The notes: a model not told the origin generated them from the sequence alone. A DNA stretch of 64,000 bases from CAVOOW01 sp963697675 (GCA_963697675.1 CAVOOW010000001.1:248001-312000); one strand, 5' to 3'; positions 8,691 through 17,409 are shown, numbered from the stretch's first letter. Numbers and translations: made by a program.

Positions 8691-10031
8691 ATGAGACGCG
8701 GGCGCACGCGCGAGGCACCGTCACGCCACGATCTACGCGCCCGAGCGCTCGTGATCACGGGGCTGGTGGCGTTCGTCATCACCGTCTACGTCGTGGTGGT
8801 GCTCGGCGGAGGGGTGCTGATCGGCCAGACGAGCTCGCCCAGCCTGCCGCTGTCGGTCCTCGCCACCGCCATCGTCGCGCTCGCCTTCGAACCGGTGCAG
8901 ACCCGGTTGGAGCGCGCCGCCGCCGAACTGCTGCGCGGCGGCGCGCCCTCCCCCTACGAGGTGCTGAGCCGGTTCTCCGAGAACGTGACCGGCAGCTATC
9001 CCACCGAGGAGCTGCCCTCCCGGATGGCCACCCTGCTCGGCGAGGGCACCGGCGCCGCGTGGGCCCAGGTCTGGCTGACCGTCCAGGGCGAGCTCACCCT
9101 CGCGGCCAGCTGGCCGGACACCGCCGAGCCGGTCACCGAGCCACCCCGGCTGGCGGCCGACGCGCGCGACTCGACCGGCGAGCTCCGGCGAGCGGTGTCC
9201 GTGCGGCACGCGGGAGCGCTCCTGGGCGTGCTGCGGTTGCAGGAGCGCCCGGGCACGCCCCTCACGTCCGTCGAGGAACGGCTCTTCACCGGGCTCGCCG
9301 CCCAGGCCGGGCTGGTGCTGCGGCTCGCCGGCCTGCGCGCCGAGCTGGCCGCTCGCCATGCCGAGCTGCTGGTCAGGGCCGACGAGCTGCGGCTGTCCCG
9401 GGAGCGGCTGATCGAGACCCAGGACGCCGAGCGACGCCGGCTCGAGCGGGACATCCACGACGGCGCCCAGCAGCACCTCGTTGCCCTCGCCGTGAACCTG
9501 CGGCTCGCCGAGACCGTGGCCGCCAAGTCGCCCGAGCGAGCCGCCAAGGTCCTCGAGGCGCAGTCCGAGGCGGCGCGCGAGGCGATCGACACCCTGACCC
9601 AGCTCTCCCGCGGCATCTACCCCCGGCTGCTGGCGGACGAGGGGATGGTGCAGGCGCTGCGGGCCGCTCTGGCGATCAGCCCGATCCCTGTCCGTGTCGA
9701 GGCCGTCGACGTGCCGCGGCTGCCATCGGCGATCGAGGCCGCGCTCTACTTCTGCTGCATGGAGGCCGTGCAGAACGCGGCGAAGCACTCGCTGGCCAGC
9801 CGGGTGACGGTCACCATCGGCACTCAGGACGGGTCCGTCCGGATGACCGTCGACGACGACGGCGAGGGCTTCGACGTGTCGTACGCCGAGCCAGGAGCCG
9901 GCCTGACCAACATGCGCGACCGCATCGACGCCGCGGGCGGGCAGCTCCAGATGACGTCGACCCCCGGCGTGGGGACGCGCGTCGACGTACACGTCCCTCT
10001 GTCGCAGATGCCGGAGCAGAGAAGCTCGTGA
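8691..10031 (+). CDS. Kinase 1 of array: catalytically intact HisKA_3 sensor histidine kinase with reduced membrane region
   Basis: 446 residues. Only two hydrophobic segments (about residues 17-62) precede a linker and a GAF-like region (about 90-215). They correspond to the last two membrane segments of kinases 2-4. The catalytic core is complete: H-box LERDIHDGAQQH with His256, N-box MEAVQNAAKHS, and ATP-lid glycine motifs DDDGEGFD and GAGLTNMRDR. It should autophosphorylate and could supply phosphate to a NarL-type regulator; the nearest one of that type is at 3344. ATG 8691 is chosen because the membrane segment follows directly; no clear Shine-Dalgarno site is seen. It overlaps kinase 2 by GTGA. 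It is divergent from the ABC transporter genes. Confidence 0.93.
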   Translation: MRRGRTREAPSRHDLRARALVITGLVAFVITVYVVVVLGGGVLIGQTSSPSLPLSVLATAIVALAFEPVQTRLERAAAELLRGGAPSPYEVLSRFSENVTGSYPTEELPSRMATLLGEGTGAAWAQVWLTVQGELTLAASWPDTAEPVTEPPRLAADARDSTGELRRAVSVRHAGALLGVLRLQERPGTPLTSVEERLFTGLAAQAGLVLRLAGLRAELAARHAELLVRADELRLSRERLIETQDAERRRLERDIHDGAQQHLVALAVNLRLAETVAAKSPERAAKVLEAQSEAAREAIDTLTQLSRGIYPRLLADEGMVQALRAALAISPIPVRVEAVDVPRLPSAIEAALYFCCMEAVQNAAKHSLASRVTVTIGTQDGSVRMTVDDDGEGFDVSYAEPGAGLTNMRDRIDAAGGQLQMTSTPGVGTRVDVHVPLSQMPEQRSS

Positions 10032-12100
10032 CGCGGGTCCGGTTGGCGTGGGTGCTGGCGATCCTCACCGGGGTCGCCGCGATCGCCGACACGGTGATGA
10101 CGCTCGCGTCGAGCTCGTTCTTCTCCGAACAGGCCGTCGCGCAGCACGGCTGGCCGTTCATCACCGCAGCCGTCGTGCTGTGCTCGACGACGGGCGCAGT
10201 GATCGTGTCGCGCTATCCCAGGCACCCGATCGGCTGGTTGCTGATCAGCACCGGCACCGTCGGTGCGATCTCACTGGTCGCCGAGGCGTGGAGCCTGTGG
10301 ATCCTGACGGCGGACGGGATCGGGTCCCAGCACTTCGGCCACGTCGTCGGCTGGTTCTCGACGCTCATCGGTGCCCCGCTGGCCATCGCACTGCTGGCCT
10401 TCATCTTCCTGACTGCACCCGACGGCCGCATCCTGTCCCCGCGCTGGCGCTGGGTGGGCTGGGGGATCGTCACCGGCATCGCGTTCTACACGGCGGGAGT
10501 TCTGTTGATTCCGCCGGGCGAGGTCGTCGTCAACGCGAATCAGGACTTCGGCCTTGTCTCGAACCTGTTCATCACGGTCGGCATTCTCACCCTGCTCCTC
10601 GGCCTGATCGGCGCCACCGTCGCACTCGTGCGACGGCTGCGTCACTCGACGGGCGTGCTGCATCAACAGCTCCGCTGGATAGCGGCCGCAGGAGCCACGA
10701 TCCCGTTCGGACTGGTCTGGCTGCTGGTCGTGCAGAACCTGCACAGCGAAAGCCAGCAGCAATGGGTGGACAGCCTTCCGCTGTTCATCTCCTACCTGCT
10801 GTTCCCGCTCAGCGTCGCGATCGCGGTGCTGCGCCATCGGCTCTACGACATCGACGTCATCATCAACCGCGCGGCGTTGCTGGCCGTGGCGACCGCGTTC
10901 GTCGCCGCCGGCTACATCACCCTCGTGGTGCTGGTCGGGGGCAACGCGGACGGCTTCTGGACGTCGTTGCTGGCCACGGCGTTGGTGGCGCTGGCGTTCC
11001 AGCCATTGCGATCGCGTGCGGTGCGGCTCGCCGACAGATTTGCGTACGGGCCCCGCGCCGTCCCCTATGAGGCACTCGCGGAGTTCAGCCGGCGGCTGGG
11101 AGAGAGCCCTCAGCCGGAGATCCTGCTGCCCGCGGTAGCCGACACCGCTGCGCAGGCAGTCCACGCCCGTCGAGTGGTCGTGCGGCTCGTCGTGGCGGGC
11201 GGCCCTGACCGCGTCGCGACCTGGCCCACCCAGGAGACCGCCGAGCTGCCGCCGACCGATGTCCCCCTGGTCGACATCCCGGTGGTGGACCGCGACGAGG
11301 TGCTCGGTCACATCGAGCTCGACCTGGCGCCCGGCCGCTCACTGCGCGACCGCGACCTGACCCTGCTCCATGACGTCGCCGACCAGGCCGCGATCGCTTT
11401 CCGCAACGCCAGCCTCACCGCCGAGCTCATGACCAAGGTCGAGCAGTTGCGCCTGCGCACGGGTGAGCTGGGCGAGTCGCGACGCCGTCTCATCACCGCC
11501 GCTGACGCCGAACGCCAGCGACTCGAACGCGCGATCGCCCGCGATGTCGCGCCCCATCTCGAGCCGCTGCCGCAGGCGCTCGACGAGCTCGCCCGCTCCC
11601 ACGAGTGCAGCGCGGGTCGTCTCGAACCCCTCGTGGCGGCGTCCTCGGCGGCGCTGGAGGCGTTGCGGGAGATCACCCGGGGCGTGTTCCCCGCCCAGCT
11701 GGTCCGTGGTGGTCTCGGGCCGGCACTGCGTTCGTACCTGGGTCGGCCCGAGACCAACGGGCACCTCGAGCTGCATGAGTCCGCGGATCGGCGCTTCGAC
11801 CCGCGGGTGGAGGCAACCGCATACTTCTGCGTCGCCGAAGCAGCGCAGAGCCTGGGGGCGCCGCTGCTGGTCGACGTGTCCGCTCCCGATGGTCGACTCG
11901 AGCTGCACGTCAGCGGGCGCGGCACGGGCGTGCTGGCGCTCGCGCATATCCGCGATCGCGTCGAAGCGGCGGGTGGCAGCATTGCGCTGCGCGCGCTCGA
12001 CGGTTCCACGGCGCTCGAGGTGCGACTTCCGGCAGCCGCGGGCGACCCGCGGGCCGACCAGCAATCGCTGGCGCGAGCTCCGGCGCAGGCATCGCCATGA
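10028..12100 (+). CDS. Kinase 2 of array: multi-TM sensor with degenerate (pseudo)kinase core
   Basis: 690 residues starting at GTG 10028 (GTGA overlap with kinase 1). About ten hydrophobic segments fill residues 1-330, ending in the conserved block RHRLYDIDVIINRAALL and VALAFQPLRSRAVRLADR. A GAF-like region follows at about 345-470. The kinase core is recognisable but broken: the H-box reads LERAIARDVAPHL with Ala504 where His belongs, the N-box reads AEAAQSLGAP with no Asn-Lys-His, and the ATP-lid glycines are replaced (SGRGTGVLALAHIRDR). The helical motif LREITRGVFPAQLVRGGLGP is retained, so a dimerising fold is likely. I infer a sensor partner or pseudokinase, not an active enzyme. Confidence 0.9.
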   Translation: MTRVRLAWVLAILTGVAAIADTVMTLASSSFFSEQAVAQHGWPFITAAVVLCSTTGAVIVSRYPRHPIGWLLISTGTVGAISLVAEAWSLWILTADGIGSQHFGHVVGWFSTLIGAPLAIALLAFIFLTAPDGRILSPRWRWVGWGIVTGIAFYTAGVLLIPPGEVVVNANQDFGLVSNLFITVGILTLLLGLIGATVALVRRLRHSTGVLHQQLRWIAAAGATIPFGLVWLLVVQNLHSESQQQWVDSLPLFISYLLFPLSVAIAVLRHRLYDIDVIINRAALLAVATAFVAAGYITLVVLVGGNADGFWTSLLATALVALAFQPLRSRAVRLADRFAYGPRAVPYEALAEFSRRLGESPQPEILLPAVADTAAQAVHARRVVVRLVVAGGPDRVATWPTQETAELPPTDVPLVDIPVVDRDEVLGHIELDLAPGRSLRDRDLTLLHDVADQAAIAFRNASLTAELMTKVEQLRLRTGELGESRRRLITAADAERQRLERAIARDVAPHLEPLPQALDELARSHECSAGRLEPLVAASSAALEALREITRGVFPAQLVRGGLGPALRSYLGRPETNGHLELHESADRRFDPRVEATAYFCVAEAAQSLGAPLLVDVSAPDGRLELHVSGRGTGVLALAHIRDRVEAAGGSIALRALDGSTALEVRLPAAAGDPRADQQSLARAPAQASP

Positions 12101-14157
12101 CGCGGTCCGCCCGGATCGCCTGGTCCCTGTTCGCGGCCACGCTTGTCCTGCTCGCTGTGCAGACCGCCATCGTCATCGCGTCGCAAACGCCTTTGCGCAG
12201 CGACGACCAGGGCCTGAACGCCTTCCCCATCATCACCGTGGGCACGGCCCTCGGTGCGTTGATCGGTGCTCTCATCGCGTCGCGCGATCCCGGCAACCGG
12301 GTGGGCTGGCTGTTCTGCGTCGGGCCGCTGGGCACGGCCATCGGTCTGGTCGCCGACGCATTCGGGACGGCGGTGGCGTTTCACGGCCAGCCGGCGCCGG
12401 ACTGGATGATCGAGCCGACGGTCGTCCTGAGCTATTCGCTGGGTGCCGTCTGGGCGCTCACCGTCGTCAGCGCAACGTTCCTGATCGTCCCGGACGGTCG
12501 GCTTCCGTCCAAGCGGTGGCGCCCGGTCGCCTGGGCGCTGCCGGTGCCCTTCGTCGTCTCGACCGTCGTCCTCATCTCGTATGCCTGGACGCACGAGCTG
12601 CACGTGGACCAGAACGAGGACGGGATCGCGTGGTACTACGTGGTCCCTCTCGCGGCATGCTGGGTCCTGCTCGCCCTGACCCTCGGCGCGACGACCACCT
12701 CCCTCGTCCTGCGACTACGACGGGCGCAGGGCGTGCTGCGCCAGCAGCTGCGCTGGATCGCGGCTTCGGCTGCGGCACTGCTGGTCGGCACCGTGCTCGC
12801 CATCAGCGCCACGAGCGACGCACCCTGGACGTGGGTGCTCGTCGTGCCGCTGTACGTGGCGTACGTGAGCGTTCCGGTTGCTGCCGGCGTCGCTGTGCTG
12901 CGCTATCGCCTCTATGACATCGACGTGGTCATCAGCCGGGCGGCGCTGCTCACCCTGCTGCTCGCCTTCGTCACCTCCGGCTATGTCGTCGCGGTCGTGA
13001 CCATCGCCGGGCTGCTGGGAGACCGGGTGAGCGAGTCGTTCGGCGTGTCGCTGCTCGTGACGGCGGTCGTGGCGCTGGCGTTCCAACCCGTTCGGATGTG
13101 GGCGGTGCGGCTCGCCGACCGGGCGGCCTACGGGAAACGCGCCGCGCCGTACGAGGCTCTGGCCGAGCTCAGCCGCCGCCTGGGCGAGAGCCCCGACCCC
13201 GCGACGCTGCTCCCAGCCGTGGCCGATGCCGCAGCACACGCGGTCGGGGCGACGCTGGCGACAGCGCAGCTTCACGTCGACGCCGGCCCGGACCGCAGTG
13301 CGACCTGGCCCCCGGGCGCAGCTGCGGAGGCGGGGGCGACGTTGGTAGAGGTGCCGGTCCTCGACCACGGCGATCAGCTGGGCACCATCGCGGTCGCGAC
13401 GCCGGCCGGTCGCGACCTTCGCGAGAGGGACACGAGGCTGCTCAAGGACCTGGCCAACCAGTCGTCGCTGGCGTTCCGCAACGCGCGGCTGTCGGCCGAG
13501 CTGGCCGGGCGGGTCGAGCAGCTGCGCCTTCGCACGAGTGAGCTCGGCGAGTCACGACGCCGACTGATCACCGCCGCGGACGCCGAACGCCAGCGGCTCG
13601 AACGCGCGATCGCCCGCGACGTCGTACCGCATCTGGAACCACTCCCCGGCGCGCTGGCCCGGCTGGCGTGCGACTGGCACGCGACCGACGCCGATCGACT
13701 CGAACCGCTGGTCGCGTCCTCGACCGCGGCGCTCGAGTCACTGCGCGAGATCACCCGTGGTGTGTTCCCCGCGCAGCTGGTCCGCGGCGGGCTCGGCCCC
13801 GCCCTCACGTCCTACCTCGGCCGCTCGGAGAGCAACGGCCACCTGACCCTCGATCCCACAACGGCGCACCGGCGTTTCGACCCGCGTGTCGAGGCGGCCG
13901 CTTACTTCTGTGTTGCCGAGGCCGCCCAGAGCCTGCAGACGCCGATCGAGGTCGCCGTCACGGCACCCGACGGAGGGCTGGCGGTGCAGGTGCGTGGCCG
14001 TCAGCGGCGGCCGTTGCCCATGTCGGAGATCCGCGACCGCGTCGAAGCCGCCGGTGGCACGGTTCGCCACGAGGTGCGTGACGACGGGACACTGATCGAC
14101 GTGCGGCTTCCCGCCACGGCTCCGGCCGGGTCTCGGCTCGCTGCGGCGCCGTCATGA
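12097..14157 (+). CDS. Kinase 3 of array: multi-TM sensor with degenerate (pseudo)kinase core
   Basis: 686 residues, ATGA overlap with kinase 2, of which it is a close paralogue. About ten membrane segments are followed by RYRLYDIDVVISRAALL, the VALAFQPVRMWAVRLADR block and a GAF-like region (to about residue 470). The H-box is LERAIARDVVPHL with Ala506 in place of the phospho-acceptor His; the N-box is AEAAQSLQTPIEV and lacks Asn and Lys-His. The ATP-lid glycines are absent although EIRDRVEAAGG remains. LREITRGVFPAQLVRGGLGP is identical to kinase 2. No frame break is seen, so loss of the catalytic residues is not a sequencing effect. Confidence 0.9.
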   Translation: MTRSARIAWSLFAATLVLLAVQTAIVIASQTPLRSDDQGLNAFPIITVGTALGALIGALIASRDPGNRVGWLFCVGPLGTAIGLVADAFGTAVAFHGQPAPDWMIEPTVVLSYSLGAVWALTVVSATFLIVPDGRLPSKRWRPVAWALPVPFVVSTVVLISYAWTHELHVDQNEDGIAWYYVVPLAACWVLLALTLGATTTSLVLRLRRAQGVLRQQLRWIAASAAALLVGTVLAISATSDAPWTWVLVVPLYVAYVSVPVAAGVAVLRYRLYDIDVVISRAALLTLLLAFVTSGYVVAVVTIAGLLGDRVSESFGVSLLVTAVVALAFQPVRMWAVRLADRAAYGKRAAPYEALAELSRRLGESPDPATLLPAVADAAAHAVGATLATAQLHVDAGPDRSATWPPGAAAEAGATLVEVPVLDHGDQLGTIAVATPAGRDLRERDTRLLKDLANQSSLAFRNARLSAELAGRVEQLRLRTSELGESRRRLITAADAERQRLERAIARDVVPHLEPLPGALARLACDWHATDADRLEPLVASSTAALESLREITRGVFPAQLVRGGLGPALTSYLGRSESNGHLTLDPTTAHRRFDPRVEAAAYFCVAEAAQSLQTPIEVAVTAPDGGLAVQVRGRQRRPLPMSEIRDRVEAAGGTVRHEVRDDGTLIDVRLPATAPAGSRLAAAPS

Positions 14158-15935
14158 CCCGGCTGCCCGCGACGACCCTGCCCCGTGCCGTGACCATGCA
14201 GGCCGGCCTCGCCTGGGCGCTCGTAGGGCTCTGCGCTGTCCTCGGCGTCGTGCACACCTGGGTCTTCCTGGGGTGGTCGGCAGCCCGTGCGGACACGGTG
14301 GGCTGGCCCATCCTCACCGTCGGCACCGTGCTCGGATCGGCACTCGGCGCGCTGATCGTCACGCGCCGGCCAGGACACCGGGTCGGCTGGCTGTTCATCA
14401 TCGGCGCAACGTGCGCTGCCGTGGGCGATCCCTTGCTCGCCTACAACGCCATCGCCATGTCAGGGGCCCATCCCGACCCGCCGCAGATCTGGCAGTGGTC
14501 GACGTGGGTGGCCAGGGTTCTCGACGCACCGGAACCGCTGCTGTTCGTCGTACTCCTGTTCCTGCTGTTCCCCGACGGGCGGCTGCCGTCCCGGCGCTGG
14601 CGACCGCTGCTCTGGGGTGCCGTCCTCGCGACGGCCCTGTTCGTCGTCGTGATGGCCGTCGCCACACCGCCGTGGCAGATCGAGCCGAGCGACGAGGACG
14701 ACTTCTACGGCCCGGTGGCGACGTTCGTCATCGTGGTCCTGCTCTGAGCATGCTGCTGTTCGTGCTCGCCGCCGCTGCGTCGGTGTTCGTCCGGCTGCGC
14801 CGCGCCGACGGGCTCGAGCGACAGCAGCTGCGATGGCTCGCGTGGTCAGCGTCGCTCGTGGCGCTGGGTTTCGCGCTGGCCGTGCTGCTGCCGTCGGGAG
14901 TCAGGACTGAGCAACTGGTTGCGCGTGCTGCCGCTGCACCTGGGTTTCGTCAGCGTCATCCTCGCCGCCGGGCTGGCGATCCTGCGCTACCGGCTCTACG
15001 ACCTCGACATCGTGGTCAGCCGGGCGATCTTGGTGGCCACCGCCACGGCGTTCGTCGCGGCCGGCTACGTACTGCTCGTCGTGGGCATCGGCCGGTTGCT
15101 GCCGACGCCGGTCCGCGGGAGCTTCTGGCCGTCCCTGTTGGCGACCGCCGTCGTCGCGCTGGCCTTCCAGCCGCTGCGTCTGTGGGCGGTGCGGCTCGCC
15201 GACCGGATCGCGTACGGCCCGCGCGCCGTCCCCTACGAGGCGCTCGCGTCCTTCGCCCGCCGCCTGCAGGTCTCGCCGGGACCCGCTGACCTGCTGCAGC
15301 ACGTCGCCGCGGCCGTCGGGGAAGCGGTCGGCGCGCGACAGGTCACGGCCGTGCTGGACCTGCCCGGACACGGTCACAACCGGTCGACCTGGCGGCTGCA
15401 GCCGGACGAGCGGGACTCGGAGGACCCGCCTTCGGCGGTCTTGACGATCGCCGACCGGGGGGAGCCGCTGGGCCTGGTGAAGATCGTGATGCCTCCGGGC
15501 GTCACCATGCGGACGAAGGAGGCCGACCTGGCGGCGCGCCTGATCGCGCAGAGCGCGATCGCGCTGGGCAACGTGCGGCTCGAGACGGAGCTGGCGGCGC
15601 AGGTGGAGGAGCTCGACCGGCGCACGACCGCCTTGGCGGCCTCCCGACAGGAGATCGTGCAGGCGGGTGACGAGGAGAAGGCCAGGTTCGCCTCGACGCT
15701 GAGCCGCCGGGTGCTGCCACACCTCACCCAGCTGCCGGACCGGCTGACGGCGCTCGCGCGACGCTGCGCGGGCGGCCGCCGCCTGGATCTCGCCGCCGAG
15801 CACGCGGCGGCGACGGCAGCGCTGGAGGAACTGCGACTGCTGGTGCACGGGATGGGGCCGGACGTGCGTCAGCGCGCGCCGGTCAGCCAGGCAGCGGTCA
15901 ACCGGTCCGGCCCGAACGCGGACTTGGTCACATAG
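14154..15935 (+). CDS. Kinase 4 of array: multi-TM sensor lacking the ATPase domain, two frameshifts
   Basis: Starts with an ATGA overlap. Membrane segments, the block RYRLYDLDIVVSRAILV, VALAFQPLRLWAVRLADR and a GAF-like region match kinases 2 and 3. Frames must be joined near 14745 (…FVIVVLL then SMLLFVLAAAAS) and near 14915 (…GVRTE then LRVLPLHLGF). The dimerisation segment reads FASTLSRRVLPHLTQL, with Ser at the phospho-acceptor position. The protein ends about 85 residues later at TAG/TGA before 15936, with no HATPase domain at all. Its 3' end overlaps the convergent receiver gene by 67 nt. The two breaks are probably sequence errors; the missing ATPase domain could be real or the result of a third undetected break. 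Confidence 0.82.
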
Positions 15936-16240
15936 CCGATGGCCCCGGACTCCGCGGTGAACTGCTCACCCTCGTCGTCGTCGTAGGTCGACAGGAGCAG
16001 GACGACCGGCGGGTGCGCACTCGCGACCAGGCGTCGGGTGGCCTCCAGGCCGTCGATGCCGGGCAGGTTCACGTCCATGAGCACGAGATCGGGTTCCAGC
16101 TCGCGGCCCAGCTCGAGGGACTCCTCACCCGAGGACGCCTGACCGACCACGACGAAGCCGTCGGTCTCGTCCACGACCGACGCCATGGCACGCCGGAAGG
16201 GTGCTTGGTCATCGACGACGAGCACCCGGATGTCACCCAC
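15869..16240 (-). CDS. Stand-alone receiver-domain response regulator
   Basis: 123 residues from GTG 16240: a receiver domain only, without DNA-binding output. All key residues are present: Asp10-Asp11 in VLVVDDQ, phospho-acceptor Asp56 in LVLMDVNLPG, the Ser/Thr in LLSTYDDD and Lys in YVTKSAF. Such proteins act by protein-protein contact, as phosphate sinks or relay carriers. It is convergent with the kinase array and overlaps kinase 4 by 67 nt, and is probably co-transcribed with the two small upstream genes on the same strand. Upstream in-frame codons exist, but the receiver fold begins exactly at this GTG. Pairing with the array is inferred from position. Confidence 0.88.
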   Translation of the reverse strand: MGDIRVLVVDDQAPFRRAMASVVDETDGFVVVGQASSGEESLELGRELEPDLVLMDVNLPGIDGLEATRRLVASAHPPVVLLLSTYDDDEGEQFTAESGAIGYVTKSAFGPDRLTAAWLTGAR

Positions 16241-16261
16241 GGGGGGATCTTCTCGCGTCAG

Positions 16262-16319
16262 CACGGTGGTTGCACAGGGGGTCAGCCACCCCGGGGGGTT
16301 CGGCTGACCCCCCACCGTG
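16262..16319. terminator. Nested two-stem hairpin between small gene and receiver gene
   Basis: Outer arms CACGGTGG (16262-16269) and CCACCGTG (16312-16319) enclose inner arms GGGGTCAGCC (16278-16287) and GGCTGACCCC (16302-16311). It lies between the stop of the small gene (16333) and the GTG of the receiver gene (16240). It may end the small-gene transcript or attenuate expression of the receiver. Confidence 0.6.
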
Positions 16320-16332
16320 GGCTCTCCGGCGC

Positions 16333-16545
16333 TCACGCAGCGAGCGGCCAGGCGGCCGCCGGCTCCGTCCGGGCCGAGTCGAGGTGGCGGGCGCCGGGCG
16401 CAGCGCGGGTTCGCGGTCGTAGGAGCCGAGCAGGACGCCGGCACCCTGCAGGAAGCTGGGCGCGAAGACGTCGGCAACCGCCCGGAAGAAGCGTCTCGTC
16501 GTCGGTCGACCAGGCGGTCGGGACGGATTCGGGGGTGGTGCTCAT
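16333..16545 (-). CDS. Small protein, paralogue of the 16715 gene, two compensating frameshifts
   Basis: ATG 16545 follows GAGGAGAC. The head MSTTPESVPTAWSTDDE matches the head of the neighbouring small gene (VPTVWTELDE). The next block matches only in another frame, FFRAVADVFAPSFLQGAGVL then LGSYDRE, against FFALVGEVLSTNFLWGAATL and LASYDPD. The tail SARTEPAAAWPLAA returns to the first frame and resembles the neighbour's PSQRSLAA end. So two opposite single-base shifts, near 16493 and between about 16385 and 16415, hide a gene of about 70 residues. No membrane helix or known domain is recognised. It probably shares an operon with the 16715 gene and the receiver gene. Confidence 0.6.
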   Translation of the reverse strand: MSTTPESVPTAWSTDDETLLPGGCRRLRAQLPAGCRRPARLLRPRTRAAPGARHLDSARTEPAAAWPLAA

Positions 16546-16714
16546 GACGTCTCCTCGGCGTTCTGTGGGCGTGCTGCCCGTGTACCGACAACGCTACGAG
16601 CGGCGCTCCCGCGCGACGACCGTGCTGGCCGCCGACGTGGAGCGGAAAGACCGCAGGGTGGCGGGGGTGTCACCCCCACGATCACCCGGAGGCTTTCCCC
16701 ATGCGGGGCCTGCG

Positions 16715-16945
16715 TCAGGCGGCGAGGCTGCGCTGGCTCGGCAGGGTGGCCCCGGGCTCCGGCTGGCGCGCCGGCTGCGTGGCGACCGGCACGTCGTCCG
16801 GGTCGTAGGAAGCGAGCAGCGTCGCGGCACCCCAGAGGAAGTTGGTGCTCAGCACCTCACCGACCAGGGCGAAGAACGCCTCGTCCAGCTCGGTCCAGAC
16901 GGTCGGCACCGTCTCACTGGTGTTCGTTACGCGGTCGGTGCTCAT
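16715..16945 (-). CDS. Small protein of unknown function, 76 residues
   Basis: ATG 16945 follows GAGGGGAC at proper spacing; an ATG 18 nt further upstream has no such site. The protein has an amphipathic or hydrophobic middle (FFALVGEVLSTNFLWGAATL) and ends in a Pro/Gln-rich tail with SLAA. It is a tandem paralogue of the 16333-16545 gene; shared signature VPTxW-x4-DExFF-x11-FL-x-GA-x2-LLxSYD. I do not recognise the family. Placement beside a receiver-only regulator and the kinase array suggests an accessory role in that signalling locus, which is inference. Confidence 0.65.
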   Translation of the reverse strand: MSTDRVTNTSETVPTVWTELDEAFFALVGEVLSTNFLWGAATLLASYDPDDVPVATQPARQPEPGATLPSQRSLAA

Positions 16946-16996
16946 GGCCTGTCCCCTCGACATTTGTTCGTGCAGGCAAGAGAGCGCCCCGACCGC

Positions 16997-17036
16997 TGAG
17001 ATACATGGCGCTTGAGATACATGGCGCTCAGATATC
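16997..17036. repeat. 16-bp tandem direct repeat, two copies plus partial third
   Basis: TGAGATACATGGCGCT occurs at 16997-17012 and again at 17013-17028, followed by the partial copy CAGATATC to 17036. It lies between the divergent small-gene operon (minus) and the ileS T-box (plus), 52 nt upstream of the small gene's ATG. Direct repeats of this size in a promoter region often bind a regulator; no factor is identified. Confidence 0.7.
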
Positions 17037-17159
17037 GGCCGGTCCGCCCGCTCTGCCCTCCGGCCGCCCGTCCGGAGCGACCAGGTCCTGACTCACGGAC
17101 ACAACTGGTCCACGCGGCACGGCCGGGATGGGTTCAACGGGAAACGCGGGTGAGCGGGC

Positions 17160-17409
17160 TTGCGCCGACGCGTTAGTCTCGACCCGCACCTGCAAGGCAG
17201 TGATGAGGCCATCACCTCGGAGCCGCCGGAAGAACACCCGCCGGGAAGCGGGTCAGTAGAACCGGCAGCAGGGCACGAACGAGGTGGGTCGCGACCGGCA
17301 GCCGCCGGATCCGGCCAAGGAGGGTGGTACCGCGGGACGCTCGCGCACAGCGAATGTCTCGTCCCTTCGTCAGAGTGCACCAGCGCCCGACGAAGGAGTT
17401 GCCCACCCC
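17160..17409 (+). promoter_or_regulatory. Translational T-box riboswitch of ileS
   Basis: Senses uncharged tRNA-Ile. The invariant T-box GGTGGTACCGCG is at 17323-17334, with the tRNA-acceptor-pairing TGG at 17325-17327. A short specifier stem upstream (GTGATGAGGCCATCACCTCG, near 17200) carries a candidate ATC isoleucine codon. Downstream, CCTTCGTC (17364-17371) pairs perfectly with GACGAAGG (17389-17396), which contains part of the ileS Shine-Dalgarno site, while GGGACG/CGTCCC (17334-17339 and 17360-17365) is a competing stem. No U-tract follows, so control should be of translation initiation, as known for actinobacterial ileS leaders with very short stem I. The 5' boundary is approximate. 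Confidence 0.92.
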
